From positions 310,001 to 374,000 of the forward strand of contig CDRNVI010000156.1 of assembly GCA_977017575.1 (NCBI GenBank): DNA of 64,000 bases, in the 5' to 3' direction. The stretch is from Paramoeba atlantica (lineage: Eukaryota > Discosea). The notes under the pieces were generated by a model. It was given only the letters and a program-made list of their open reading frames with translations. It made no database searches and was not told where the DNA came from. Shown here piece after piece: positions 22,865 to 33,435 of the stretch (position 1 is the stretch's first letter; each line of letters starts with the position of its first letter). Both the position numbers and the translations under genes were made by a program.

Positions 22865-23440
22865 ATGGATGGTAAATGGAGGAAGGATCTTAGAACGGAA
22901 GCGTTGGTGATCAAAGACTGGCCATTGGAAAAAGGAGTTTCTTACAACTGGACTGTTCGAGTTGTCAAGGGAGGTTCTGTTTCTCTTTTTTCTTTTTGTT
23001 TTGATTTGGGGTTGGGAATATTAATTCAACACTGAATGATTTTAGAGAGTTGTGGGCGTGGGGGTCCGTCACTTTCGGTCTCTGTCATCACGAAGAAAGA
23101 TTTGTCAACTACTTGGCCTTGTTGGGGAGCTGTTCACAATGGGTGGGCTCTGGCTTTTTGGCAGAGTTGGGGGAAAAGTGTCTTTTCTCACAATCGCCTG
23201 CCAGTCAAAGACTTGCCATACCATTTCGTTAGATCTGGGGATGTTATTGAAGTTACATTGAGTGAATTTGGAGATTTATCTTTCATTTTGAATGGAACGG
23301 ACATGGGGACATATCCTGATCAATTACCATGGAATGAAACGTTGTATCCTGCTGTCTTTTCGAACACCAATGGGGGGATTGTGGTTGTGGAACTTGAGGT
23401 AATGTCTGCTGTGAACATCAAACCAGCAAAAAGGAATTGA
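22865..23440 (+). CDS. SPRY/B30.2-like domain protein, copy 3
   Basis: Exons 22865-22973 and 23046-23440, 167 residues, starting MDGKWRKDLRTEALVI. Differences from copies 2 and 4 cluster in the loops: CGRGGPSLSVS for CMSEGPTLSIS, WPCWGAVHNGWALAFW for WPSWGAVDGGWAMAFW, YHFVRSGDVIEVT. The scaffold motif SEFGDLSFILNGTDMGTYP is unchanged. This is the pattern expected if the ligand-facing loops vary, but the sample is three genes. Reading frame and splice sites are intact. Confidence 0.72.
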
Positions 23441-23824
23441 ATGAAGAACAAAAAGAAATAGGAATTGTCAAATTTACTTTCCTGAAAAGCATTTCATAAT
23501 TTGGTGGCAAACACTGAACCTGATTTTTTGGAAAAATGCAAAAAGAATATCTCAAAGATCTCATTCGAACTTTTTTTTGGAATTCAGTTTGTTTGTTTTG
23601 TGAACTTTGTCACTGAAGGTATTTCAGAGGGCTCAAAATCCCCTTTTGTGTGGGTCTCCAACCTCCCCTACTGAATAATAAGGAGAGAGTTTCGACCAAA
23701 CCAATAATTTGGCTTTCTAAAACCAAATTTTGTTTCTGTTTTTGTTTCTGTTTTTTGTTTCCGCTCTGCTGGCGGGCTGACTTCCTTTTGTTCGTTTGTT
23801 TTCTCAGTCTTTAGTCTTTGGTTG

Positions 23825-24395
23825 ATGGATGGCAAATGGAGGAAGGATCTTGGAACAGAAGGGTTGGTGATCAAGGAGTGGCCATTGGAAAAAGGAGTTT
23901 CTTACAACTGGACTGTTCGAGTTGTCAAGGCAGGTTCTGTTTCTTTTTTTTCTTTTGTTTTGAGAGCAGAAATAATTAATTCAACATTCTATGATTTCAG
24001 AGGGTTGTGCGGTTGGGGGTCCAACACTTTCGATCTCTGTCATCACGAGGAAAGATTTGTCAACTACTTGGCCTTCTTGGGGAGCTGTTGATGGTGGGTG
24101 GGCTATGGCTTTTTGGCAGAGTTGGGGGAAAAGTGTTTTTTCTCACAATCGCCGGCCAGTCAAAGACTTGCCACGCCACCTTGTTCGATCTGGGGATGTT
24201 ATTGAAGCTACATTGAGTGAATTTGGAGATTTATCTTTCATTTTGAATGGAACGGACATGGGGACATATCCCGATCAATTACCATGGAATGAAACATTGT
24301 ATCCTGCTGTCTTTTCTTACACCAATCGGGGGATTGTGGTTGTGGAAGTTGAGGTAATGTCTGCTGTGAACATCAAACCAGCAAAAAGTAGTTGA
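23825..24395 (+). CDS. SPRY/B30.2-like domain protein, copy 4
   Basis: Exons 23825-23933 and 24001-24395, 167 residues, starting MDGKWRKDLGTEGLVI. Loop differences include CAVGGPTLSISVITRKDLS and PRHLVRSGDVIEAT; the C-terminus is INIKPAKSS-like (NIKPAKSS) instead of NIKPAKRI or RN. The upstream 100 bases (a GTTTCTG-rich run and CGCTCTGCTGGCGGGCTGAC) are shared with copy 3, so promoter and gene were duplicated together. Intact. Confidence 0.72.
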
Positions 24396-24725
24396 ATGAA
24401 GAACAAAAAGAAATAGGAATTGTCAAATTTACTTTCCTGAACCTGATTTTTTTAAAAGCACTGCTGCAAAAGAGAAAAAAAAGAAAAGAGGAAGGTTGTG
24501 ATTTCATTATAATTTTTTGGAGTTTTTTTCTTCTAATCAGTTTGTTTGTTTTCACTTTTTTGTGATTTTGTGGGATAACACAGAAAATGATATTAGAGAA
24601 ATAGAGATTTCCCCTCCCCCATTTTCTGATTATTTGGGAAGATCAAGTTCTTTTCCATACCATCGGCTGTAAATTGGAAACTTTAGTTTTTTTCATTTGT
24701 TTTTGGAACCAAAAAAAATCTTTCT
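24396..24725. other. Convergent intergenic spacer
   Basis: About 330 bases between SPRY-like copy 4 and the KDEL receptor stop, with T-rich runs and no coding exon. Only the two 3' ends are expected here. Confidence 0.5.
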
Positions 24726-25554
24726 TCAAAAAAAATGCAGAAACCTTTGTAAATAATAATAAAAGAAATCAAGATAGATCAACGTTTGAATTACACCACA
24801 GATCCAAACAATCCAGTTGGTATAGTTATCCTCAGTTATCCAACGTGAGATCCAATTGAGAATATAAAGAGCACGATAAGCTCCCAATAAGAAGACATAG
24901 TCTGCTGTCATGACATCGATTTTGCTGCATCTTCTCAGAAGAAATAATTGAGGAAGAATCGCTACTGCTTCCAAAAGGATTGAAAAAGTCCATGAAACCT
25001 TTTTTTTTTTTTGAAAAAGAGAAGGAATGATTTAAAAAAACAGCTGCTTGTTTCTTCAAAATTTGTTGTTGTTTTTTTTGCAAGAAAAAAAAGAAAGGGA
25101 AGAAAAGGGGATCAAAAAAAAAATAAAAAACCTCAAAAAGAGAGAAATAATCAAGATTGAGTAAAATCGCCACTACAAGACATGGACCAATCAAAAACAA
25201 GATTCGAAAGTTATCATGAGCCGCATGTTGTCGATAGGAAGTTTGATATTTGAAAACAATCAAATATAAAGTCAAAAAGGAAGTAGCGAGAAACAAGATT
25301 TTCATGACAACATTGTACATGGAATTAAAATTCCAGAGCAAATCCAAGTATCGACAAGCGAAGACAAGACAATATAATTGTTGTGTTTTTGCAGAAATTC
25401 CTATTTCGTTTGATTAAAACCCCTTTAACAAAAAAAAAAACGAATAAAAACACCAACCACTGACAGAACTTTTCGTGTGAATTTTAAAAATGAGGAGAAT
25501 AATGCTGCAAAGGTGAATAAAATCACCAGACAATCGAAAAATATTGAAGATCAT
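24726..25554 (-). CDS. KDEL receptor (ER lumen protein retention receptor)
   Basis: Three exons (25554-25458, 25400 to about 25133, about 25000-24726), about 210 residues, the normal length. Starts MIFNIFRLSGDFIHLCSII. Signatures: CRYLDL in helix 2, YKYQTSY-type loop (VFKYQTSYRQHAAHDNFR), ILLEAVAILPQLFLL, DYVFLLGAYRALYILNWI and the final TM YLDFFYYYLQRFL. It retrieves HDEL/KDEL-bearing ER proteins from the Golgi by pH-dependent binding through seven membrane helices. The ERD2 family's aromatic/basic luminal residues (R in CRYLDL, the YRALY motif) are kept. A downstream region to 24396 holds no gene. Confidence 0.93.
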
Positions 25555-26184
25555 CTTGTGTTGTGTGTTGTGTTCTTTCTTTCTTTCTTTTGGTTTTTGG
25601 AGCCCAGAAACGCCACGTCGCCAAACCCTCAAAAAAGAAAAAAAAACCTCAGAAAAAAACAGCCAAAGAAATCTTTTCAGAATCTTTAACTCTCACTATG
25701 TATGGAATCGATTCGTACCTCTCCATAAAAATTGTACCTAAAAGATTCCTACTGAAAAGGGAGGTATGGACTGGAGGTTTGTCTCTCTTTTTCTTTTTTA
25801 GATCAAAAAAACTTGCGGCATGCCACAGAGCGCTTCTATCTTCGTCCACTGAAAATGAAGGTGTGAGGTAGTCTTTGTCCAGTTGCTTGCATAGAAACCA
25901 TGGTACCCAAGAATGATTCCTTGATCAAGATTTTTTGCTTGTTTGAGATATTTTTGGTACCAAAAAATTCATATCCATTGTTTAACAACACAACCAATTT
26001 GTTTCACCGAAGGTGTGAAACTTTTGTTGGGAAGATTTGATCTGTTCTTCCATGACATACAGAACGCACCAAGATTTAAAACAAGATTTGTGTCTTTAAC
26101 TTTTTATTCAATAAACCTTTTCATTCCAAAGTTTTTGTCTTTTTTTTTTTCGTTCCGTCCCGTTCCTTCCTTCCTTCCTCGACA
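25555..26184. other. Divergent intergenic region of KDEL receptor and WTAP
   Basis: About 630 bases. Short open frames occur on both strands (for example 25649-25849 minus) but show no recognisable domain and no convincing splice model. It most likely holds two promoters and leaders. A direct pair TTGGTACC / GGTACC occurs near 25900-25960. Confidence 0.45.
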
Positions 26185-26563
26185 ATGGCGTCCCAGTGGG
26201 TTGGGGAAGAAAAACATCATCAAGGATTTCCAGAACAACATCACTTCCAAACCCAACATCACCAAGTTCCTCGTCATCAACAAGACCAACGACAACAACG
26301 ACATCCACCAGAACATCATCACCCACAACATCAACACCAAAACCACCAACAACACCCCCAAAACCTGCAACCCCAAACCCAACAACACCAACATCGACAA
26401 CATCATCAACAACACGTTCAAGAGCAGCATCACCAGCATCAACATGATTCACAGAACGGACACTTTCAATACCAAGAGACAACAAAAGCATCATCTTCTT
26501 CTTCTGGTGTTTCTCGTTCTCGCCATGATCCGAGGATTCCAATAGCTGAATCTGGATCCCTGC

Positions 26564-26600
<37 letters not shown>

Positions 26601-28756
26601 TCTTTCTTCTTCTTCAACCTCAAATCGTTCCAACTTTTCACCGACAAAGAGTCAACCGCCCACACAACATGTTCCCCAACCACCCCCAGCAACAAAGCCA
26701 GAGACACAAGCACCACCAACACAACGAAAAGATTGTGCGGATTGTCTTCGTTTGAAAGAAGAGATCAAAAGGAAAGAGAAAACAAAAGTTCATCTCCATA
26801 AAGCTGCCCAAGAAAAAGACAAACTCCTCTTCAAAGAAAAGAAAAGATCCCAAACACTCGAAAAAGAGATGTTGGAGATGAAAGGGAAGTTGGAGGAGAT
26901 TGAAAGGAGAGAGATGATGTTAGCTGAGTGTTTGATTGCTCGTGACCATCAAGTGAAATCGTTGAAAATGAATGTTGCTTCTTTGAAAAAGAGGTTCTTC
27001 TCTTCTTTTCTTTTGTTCTTTTTTTGTTTCCATTTTATCTTCTTCTTCATTGTTTATCTTGAATTTCATTTTGTCTTCCTTATTACTCTTTTTATCACAC
27101 AATCTTATTTTTTTTTCTTTTAAAAGGGACCACAGAAAGGAAACCGAGATGAGTTTTGTGGATCCGATCATCAACATCAATTATCAAAAGAAAATGAAAG
27201 AGTTACAACTTTATCGAGATGCTCTTCGAGCTTCGCAGGACGAACTCACTGCTGTTCAGTTTACTCCTTATAGTTTGACAGGTTTTTCTTTTCTCTCTCC
27301 CTCTCTCTTTTTGTGCAAACTCAAGAACACAAAAAAAAATTAGATGAATTATTTCTTGTCTAACATCATGCTTTCCTGTTCAGGTAAAAAGTTGGTCTCG
27401 AGATGTAAAATGTTATTGGAAGAAAATGAACAACTTGGCAGGATTCTTTCGTCAGGAAATGTTCACAGGTTTTTTCTTCCTTTCCTATCTTTTTTTTAAC
27501 CTCAATAATTCAAAGAATAACCAAAAAAAAAATTTAGCTTACAGTGTGATGTTGCGTTACAATTTGAATACATCGAAACACTTAAAAAGACTCTTCAAGA
27601 GAGTGGCGCATTTTCAAAATCGCTTCTGAATGAGATTGAGATGATGCAAAACGTGATATTAATGCTCGTCTCTGTCTTTCCTGCAGAAAAAAAAGATCTT
27701 GTGGCAACCCTTCTCAGTCGATTGGATTCAATCGAAGAGGCGCCCCAAGAACAATCTTCGACCGAAAAAACAAACCAACAGCAACAAGATCAAGAACAAC
27801 CAGTCCACCCAAACAAAAAAAGAAAGATTCGCTCAGACGATAGCAACCCGTTTTCATTCTTCCCACGTTTGGCAGGAAGTGAAGAGGAATCGAACAAGGG
27901 AGAGATTGATGCCTTTCAAGAGGAATTTATGTCGGCTCTTCGAAGTATTCTCTCGACAAATCCGTCTTTTTTCGCGTTACCAACTCCTGATGTCCCCATA
28001 GTTCCTCCACAACAACCACTCCACCAAACTTCTCAACCACCTTTCTTTCCACACCAACAACCACCTCACCACCCTGGGTCTTTCTATCCTGGAGAATTTC
28101 CTGGATATCCAATGATTGGTGGTCCTTTTCCTGACTTTTCTCGGATGCCGCATCCATTTGAGGAGTGGAATCAGCCACAACCCGGTGGGAATGACTTTGC
28201 ACAACCAACAAATGTAGGTGGAGGAGGAGGAGGGAGTAGGGGACGGTCAAGAGGAGGGAGAAGAAGGGGGGGAGGGAGAGGAAGAGGTGGAGGGAGAGTT
28301 GGAGAAGGAGGCGGAAGAGGGGATGGAGGAGGAGGAAGAGGAGATGGGGGAAGGGGAGGAGGTGGTGGGAGAGATGGGGGAGAGATGGATTTTCGCCCTT
28401 CTTCGCCTCCTCCTCGATATTCTTCTCCTCAATCAGGACCTCCTCCTCATCCAATTCAAACACGATATATGTCTCCCCTTATGCAACAACAAACACAACC
28501 CCATCCATCACAAACATTCCAATCTTTTCGTTTTGGGTCACCTGGACACGGTTCTCCTCCAACTGGTGGTATTCGACATCTGTCTCCACCACCTTCAGGA
28601 AGGTATGTCTCTCCTTCTCGTCAAATGAGAGGGTTTTCACCCGGATTTTCTCCTTCTTTTGAAAGAGACCAACAGCAATATGGGGGACGTCCTCCTGCAC
28701 AGCAACATTTTCCTCCTCCCTTTACTCGATATGAAGACCGTGGTGAACAACATTAA
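26185..28756 (+). CDS. WTAP/FIP37/Mum2 homologue, m6A writer scaffold, with RGG tail
   Basis: Four exons: 26185-26993, 27127-27281, 27384-27468, 27538-28756; 755 residues. N-terminal 190 residues are extreme Gln/His/Pro-rich, with a 13-Gln run near 26560-26600. Residues 190-300 are coiled coil starting at KDCADCLRLKEEIKRK. The diagnostic block spans exons 2-4: AVQFTPYSLTGKKLVSRC, KMLLEENEQLGRILSSGN, ALQFEYIETLKKTLQ, equivalent to the WTAP core FTPxSxTGKxLxxKCRxLxxENxxLG. In animals, plants and fungi this coiled coil holds the METTL3-METTL14 dimer in nuclear speckles. The C-terminal 370 residues add Pro-rich segments and an RGG/GGR block (28217-28390) expected to bind RNA. Human WTAP is about 396 residues, so both tails are extra. 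Confidence 0.88.
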
Positions 28757-28982
28757 AAGAAAACATTTAATATCTAAAAAAAAATTATCTGATTGTTAAT
28801 GTAAAAAATAAGACAAAAAAACACCACAAACATCAAAAAAAAAAAAATTTCAAGAATAAATATTTTATTCTTGTTTAGTTCCACTGTTTGTGTGGTATAG
28901 TAAATTGTGTTTGTTTAGTTTCACAGATGGAAGGGGGGAAGGTTTTTGATACGATTAGGAAAAAATATTTTTGGAAGTTTTC

Positions 28983-31222
28983 TTATAACAACACAACATT
29001 CCACACAAAAGCAGAAAAGGACAAGAAGAGAGATATGAAGAGAGAAGAGCCAGCAGCAAATTCAGGGAGTTCTGCTTGGCTGTATTGAAGAGACCATGTT
29101 CCGAGTGAATAAGTTCCTTGTCCTCTGATTCCATTATATCTGGAAAATAGTAAAATTAGAGAGAAAAAAAAAAGGGGAAAAAACTAGACAAAAAAAAAGT
29201 GAAAAGCAAACTCTCCACTCCCACCACCAATGGTGACTCCATAACTCTCAGGTTCATTGAGATTAATTGTTCCAAAAACGGACACTGTGTGAAAGGTTAT
29301 TGTTAATATAAAACGAATAAGAAAAGGGGGGAGGAGAGGAAAAGGGAAACAAGTATTGTTGAGATCAGGAAGGAGGAAAGTCCATGAGCAGAATGTATCC
29401 GTAGCATTTTGATTTGAAGGAAGATTATAACACACTCCTGTGAACGAAAGGATGTTGTTTTTAAAAAAAAAGATAAAAGAACAAAATTTAACAAAATAAT
29501 AATAATAAATTAACCATGAATCTCGCCCGTGGTGTTATCCATGTTCACATCAACAATATCAGACCATAAGATGATTGTTCCTCTAGTATCACAAAAAAAA
29601 TGGTTATTTTAAAACAAAGAAGAAAATGAAAGAAAATCACAAACACTGCAGAAGGACCATCAGGAAGATAAACAAGAGAAGGGGAATTTTCTTTCAGAAC
29701 TAATTCTGTAGCATTTCGTTGACATCCATAGAACAATTCCATGTCAAAGAAAAGAACCTATGAAGAAAAATATTCAGTTTATCCTTTCCATAAAAACTTT
29801 TTTGATCAGAAAAATAAATGAATCAAAAGATAACTGGTAAATCAGTTGTAATAAAAGTCGCTTCACCACCTCCCCGAACGCGTTCCCAAAATCCTGTCCC
29901 ACCAACAATCGACACTGGGGAAGAAAGAGAAGAAAAGAGAAGAGAAACACAGGGAGAAAGAAAGTTAGGATCAAAAACAAAAGAAAAAAGATCGAAAAGA
30001 ACAAAAAGAAAATACCATAGGACCCTTTATCAAAGTAATCATAAACAGTTCCTTGCATAAAAACCAAATCATTCTTATCACTCATCTCAACAACCCACTG
30101 ACAAAACTGACGAGGTTTCTCTTTGTTTGTTACTGGGATCAAAATACATCGCCCATTGTCCATACCAAGAAAAAAATTGTTGATATCTGATGTGAGAAGT
30201 CCTTCAAATAAACCTAAAAAGAGAAAGAGACAAGGAGTTTCATGAGATAAAAGAAGCTTTTTTGTGGGGGGAGGAGAGAAGAGGAGAAAAAAAAAAAACA
30301 AAAAAACAAAACTGATTGTTCCAGGAGAATCAATTTCCCCATCAAATTCACGAATGGATTCTTCTTGTTGAAAGACAAGTTGTCCACCATTACAATCTTC
30401 AGTACTCAAACACATGGTAAACGTCCATGTTCGCCCCTTTCCTTTATTTGATGGATAAACAAATGTTGAACCAATGAGCCCTCTCCAGAGCCCCGTTCCT
30501 CCTGAGAGTCCAAGTGTTGACTATTATAAAAAAGAAAGAAAAAGTGAATATGTTGATTGATAAAAGAGAGAGAAGAGAATTAAAAAAGAAAAAAGAAAAA
30601 CAAACATTGTAAAGAGTGGATGTGAGTCCAGAGACAACAAAAGTATCCCGATCACTGTTTGATGTGAGGCTGAGAATAAGTTCAATTTGGTGACAAAAAA
30701 AGAAAAGATCATTTTTTTCAAAGAAAAAGAAAAGAAAAGAAAAGAGAAACTCATTGACACGAAAGTTTAAATCACACTGAGAAAGAGAAGTGTCCTCCAA
30801 GACAACACACAATCCTTCAATCTTCCCAATATTGAAAACTTTGTCTGTACTTGAATACACATTTCGAAAGAATGTGTAAATATCTCCAGGGCAATACTAA
30901 AAAAAACAAACAAACACAAATAAAAGAATCAATTTAATCTCCAAAAAAAAAAAAGAAAAAAGAAAAGAAAAAAGAAAATTGGTTTTACCACAGAAGTACA
31001 AGATGAATTCTCATGTCGAATAATTGTTTGAATAGGTTCACCATCTTTAAAAACATCTTCATAAAGAGAAAAAGTTGCTTCCGAACCAGATTGACAATCA
31101 CCATTGATATCCTCCTCACCATCATCATCCCCCGCCACCATCCCCCCAAAAAACAAAGAAAAAGAAAGAAAGAAGAGAAAGAGAAGTTTGGATTTCTGAT
31201 GACAAAGAGTTCCAACCTTCAT
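28983..31222 (-). CDS. Secreted, probably GPI-anchored protein with dirigent/AOC-like repeats
   Basis: About ten exons. Starts MKVGTLCHQ followed by the signal peptide LLFLFFLSFSLFFGG and an acidic stretch. Three repeats with the fold signature of dirigent/allene-oxide-cyclase barrels can be seen: GLTSTLYN + LSGGTGLWRGLIGSTFVYP; FMQGTVYDYFDKGSYG + IVGGTGFWERVRGGEATF; and FGTINLNEPESYG + IGGGSGEF with YNGIRGQGTYSLGTW. Single Cys pairs occur per unit (CLSTEDC). The end FAAGSSLFISLFLSFSAFVW is a small-residue omega site plus hydrophobic tail, as for GPI anchors. Some inner exons (30300-30900) are uncertain. Cell-surface carbohydrate or small-molecule binding is inference. Confidence 0.6.
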
Positions 31223-31477
31223 CCTTCGAGAGAGAGAGAGAAAGAGAAAGTGAGAGGCGAGGTTTGGTGAAAGAAGAAAAACACGAAAAAACCCTCCGCA
31301 GTTTAGAGTTCTAAAAAAGCCCACTCCAAAGGTTTGTTTTGTGTTGTCGGTTTGCCAAAAGATTTGACACAGAGAGAGAGAGGCTCGTTTGTTTTGGGGG
31401 AGAGGGAGATATTTGAGAATTGAGGAACAGATTTTTGAAAGATTTTTTTGAAATAAAAAAAGTTTTAGTTTTTTTGT

Positions 31478-32617
31478 TCAAAGTAAGTCGATCTTTTCAC
31501 CAAACTCATTGAACACTGGCAATTCAGCATCAGCAGTAACAGGCCCAGGTCGTTCAACTCCCAACCTGCCATAATAATTACTTCGAAGATTATGGACAGT
31601 TTTTGGTTTATATTGTGGAGGCGGTGGAACATCTTCAACATCATATTCCTCTTGCTGGGGATCTTGACCATACATGAAGAATTGGACCCAGACCAGCAAA
31701 TCAAAACCAAGAGTTCCGACACTTCCAACAAGATATGGAAGAGAGTTCAAAAGATAACTTTTTTCTGTACTCTCTAATAAGATACTGGATGAATAGGTCA
31801 GATTTCCGCAAACTGTCAACACAAACATCCCAAAACTCAAGCCTTCTGTACTTTTTCTTCTGAAATTCTTATAGATCTGAGGAAGTCTCGATGAAAGATA
31901 AAGAGTTGCGCTTGTCCATGCGAAAGTAATACCAAGGATCTCGAGTTCTCTGCTCTCAGAAGAACCTGTATTGCAAGGATCATCACCATCTCCTGTGGAA
32001 GAAGATCTTGCGGAAGCGATTATCGTGAGTGTCATAGAAGCAGCTTCAGCTCCTTTTTGAATCATTGTTCCAACAACTGCTGTTCCAAGCGCGCTTTGTG
32101 AAGTCGTAAGGGGTGGGTGGACATGAGGTTCCTCAACTTGGAGGGTTGCGTATTTCCTTTTCGAATCTCGAACCTTGTAATAAAGAATTTGGGAAACCAT
32201 CACCGCATCAATCAAAATATAATATCCTGCAAGCGCTGTTTGGGTGAGGAGCTGGTGTGTAAGAATACATCCAAGGAAGTTTGTTAAATCTCCAAGAACC
32301 CAACACATGATGAAAGCAAATGCGATCGCTTCGGCTGTTGAGTTCTTCCAGTTTTTATAAATTTGTGGCGCAGTCACAAATATCCAACATGCAATAGACG
32401 CACCACCAGCGATTCGACTCGCGATTTGTCTTGGTGTCAGCGGTTCTTTGGTCGGTGTTGGGCATGGTGCTGGTCCTGGTGATGGGGAAGGTGGTGGAGA
32501 CGGAGATGGGACCGGAGTTTCTCCACATTGGACACTCGTTGGGTTTAAGAAAAGAAAGAAAACAAGAAAAAAGACAAACAAACGAATCGAATACATTTCT
32601 CTTCTCAGTCCCCACAC
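31478..32617 (-). CDS. PQ-loop lysosomal/vacuolar transporter (SLC66A1/Ypq1-like)
   Basis: Single exon, 379 residues. Signal peptide MYSIRLFVFFLVFFLFL (Met at 32617 or 32596), then a luminal Pro/Ser-rich segment. Two PQ-loop repeats: WIFVTAPQIYKNWKNSTAEA in helix 1 and SSRLPQIYKNFRRKSTEG in helix 5, seven membrane helices in all (DLTNFLGCILTHQLLTQ; GYYILIDAVMVSQILYY; CGNLTYSSSILLE). Best fit is the cationic amino-acid exporter group of lysosomes. The C-terminus PVFNEFGEKIDLL ends with an acidic dileucine-like sorting element typical of lysosomal membrane proteins. The cleaved N-terminal leader with a Pro-rich luminal segment is unusual for the family (about 290 residues in animals). Confidence 0.82.
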   Translation of the reverse strand: MWGLRREMYSIRLFVFFLVFFLFLNPTSVQCGETPVPSPSPPPSPSPGPAPCPTPTKEPLTPRQIASRIAGGASIACWIFVTAPQIYKNWKNSTAEAIAFAFIMCWVLGDLTNFLGCILTHQLLTQTALAGYYILIDAVMVSQILYYKVRDSKRKYATLQVEEPHVHPPLTTSQSALGTAVVGTMIQKGAEAASMTLTIIASARSSSTGDGDDPCNTGSSESRELEILGITFAWTSATLYLSSRLPQIYKNFRRKSTEGLSFGMFVLTVCGNLTYSSSILLESTEKSYLLNSLPYLVGSVGTLGFDLLVWVQFFMYGQDPQQEEYDVEDVPPPPQYKPKTVHNLRSNYYGRLGVERPGPVTADAELPVFNEFGEKIDLL

Positions 32618-32735
32618 ACCGCTTTCTGCGCTCGCAAAACAAAAACCGGAAACAAAAAAACGAAAAAAACCAAAAAGAATTTTCTTGGTTGGATTGTTCC
32701 CAATCTTTAAATCCTTTTTCTCTGATTCTTCTTTG

Positions 32736-33369
32736 TATGATGTTTACATACAAAAAAAAATCTTGATAATTTTTAACCATATAATTTGATTTTTGGTTGA
32801 GAAAAGCTCGAAGTTGGTTTTTTTCCTGTTTCACCCTTTTTTGTTTTGTTTTTTTGTTTTTTTCTTTTTGATGGAACTTTTGGTTGAATCACCAGACTAA
32901 TGGACACTCTTTTGACTGCTGTTTGGGAAGCAGTGACTTGGCCTTTCTCCTTTGGTTTTCTTGCGGTTCACAGAAAAGCAAATCTTTTAGGATGAATCGT
33001 GTGGTGGTTTTTAATTGACAACTTTTTTAGGTTGGGTTTCTCTTTGGGTCAATTCTCTTTTCAGTCCGATCTGTTGCAAAACTTGTTGGCTGGATTTATC
33101 TCGCAGGTTTTTTTGTTTTTTTTCTCTGGGTTGAGACTCCTTTTTTTGATGAATTTTTCTTTATCCCTAAAGGAACCATTGTCCGAATTCTGGTTGACTT
33201 TCTCTTCTGGGGTTTCATTCGATTTTTAAGAAAAATTGTTGATTTTAAACGAGTTCGTTAGTTTCGTATCTTTCTTTTGTTTTTTTGAAGGAGAAGAAAA
33301 GAACGAAAAGAAAAAGATCAAAGGAAATGTGCATTTTAGTGAATTCAGAAATGATGTTTTCATGTAAAT
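32736..33369 (+). repeat. Repeat unit A (small gene + tRNA flank)
   Basis: The sequence from GATGTTTACATACAAAAA (32736) to the tRNA fragment at 33370 is repeated at 36559-37198 with few differences; a shorter version is at about 38880-39305. It includes the small membrane-protein gene and its flank AAATGTGCATTTTAGTGAATTC before the tRNA. Confidence 0.85.
32900..33261 (+). CDS. Small membrane protein, unit copy A (intact)
   Basis: Two exons, 32900-32965 and 33031-33261, 98 residues. Starts MDTLLTAVWEAVTWPFSFG; exon 2 reads VGFLFGSILFSVRSVAKL, then a strongly hydrophobic segment GWIYLAGFFVFFLW, VETPFFDEFFFIPKG, and ends FLRKIVDFKRVR. Two or three membrane helices with a basic C-terminus. I do not recognise it. 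The same gene recurs at 36.7 and 38.9 kb, where one-base length differences break the frame, so this is the only clearly intact copy. A tRNA-Ser fragment lies 108 bases downstream. Confidence 0.55.
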
Positions 33370-33435
33370 GTCAGAATGGTCGAGCGGGCTATGACGTGTG
33401 ACTCGAAATCACATCCTGGAAACGGGGCGCAGGTT
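33370..33435 (+). pseudogene. tRNA-Ser(CGA) fragment A, 3' truncated
   Basis: Identical in layout to the full tRNA at 38694 from GTCAGAA through the D-arm, the anticodon loop CTCGAAA and the long variable arm, then breaks within the T-arm after GGCGCAGGTT. The B box is incomplete and the acceptor 3' strand is absent. Confidence 0.85.

Noticed and set aside
26104-26722. Minus-strand Val-rich open frames
   Set aside because: Complement of the Gln/His-rich CAA/CAC codons of the WTAP N-terminus.
27927-28463. Minus-strand Leu/Ser-rich frames opposite the RGG block
   Set aside because: Complement of GGA/AGA-rich codons; no family features.
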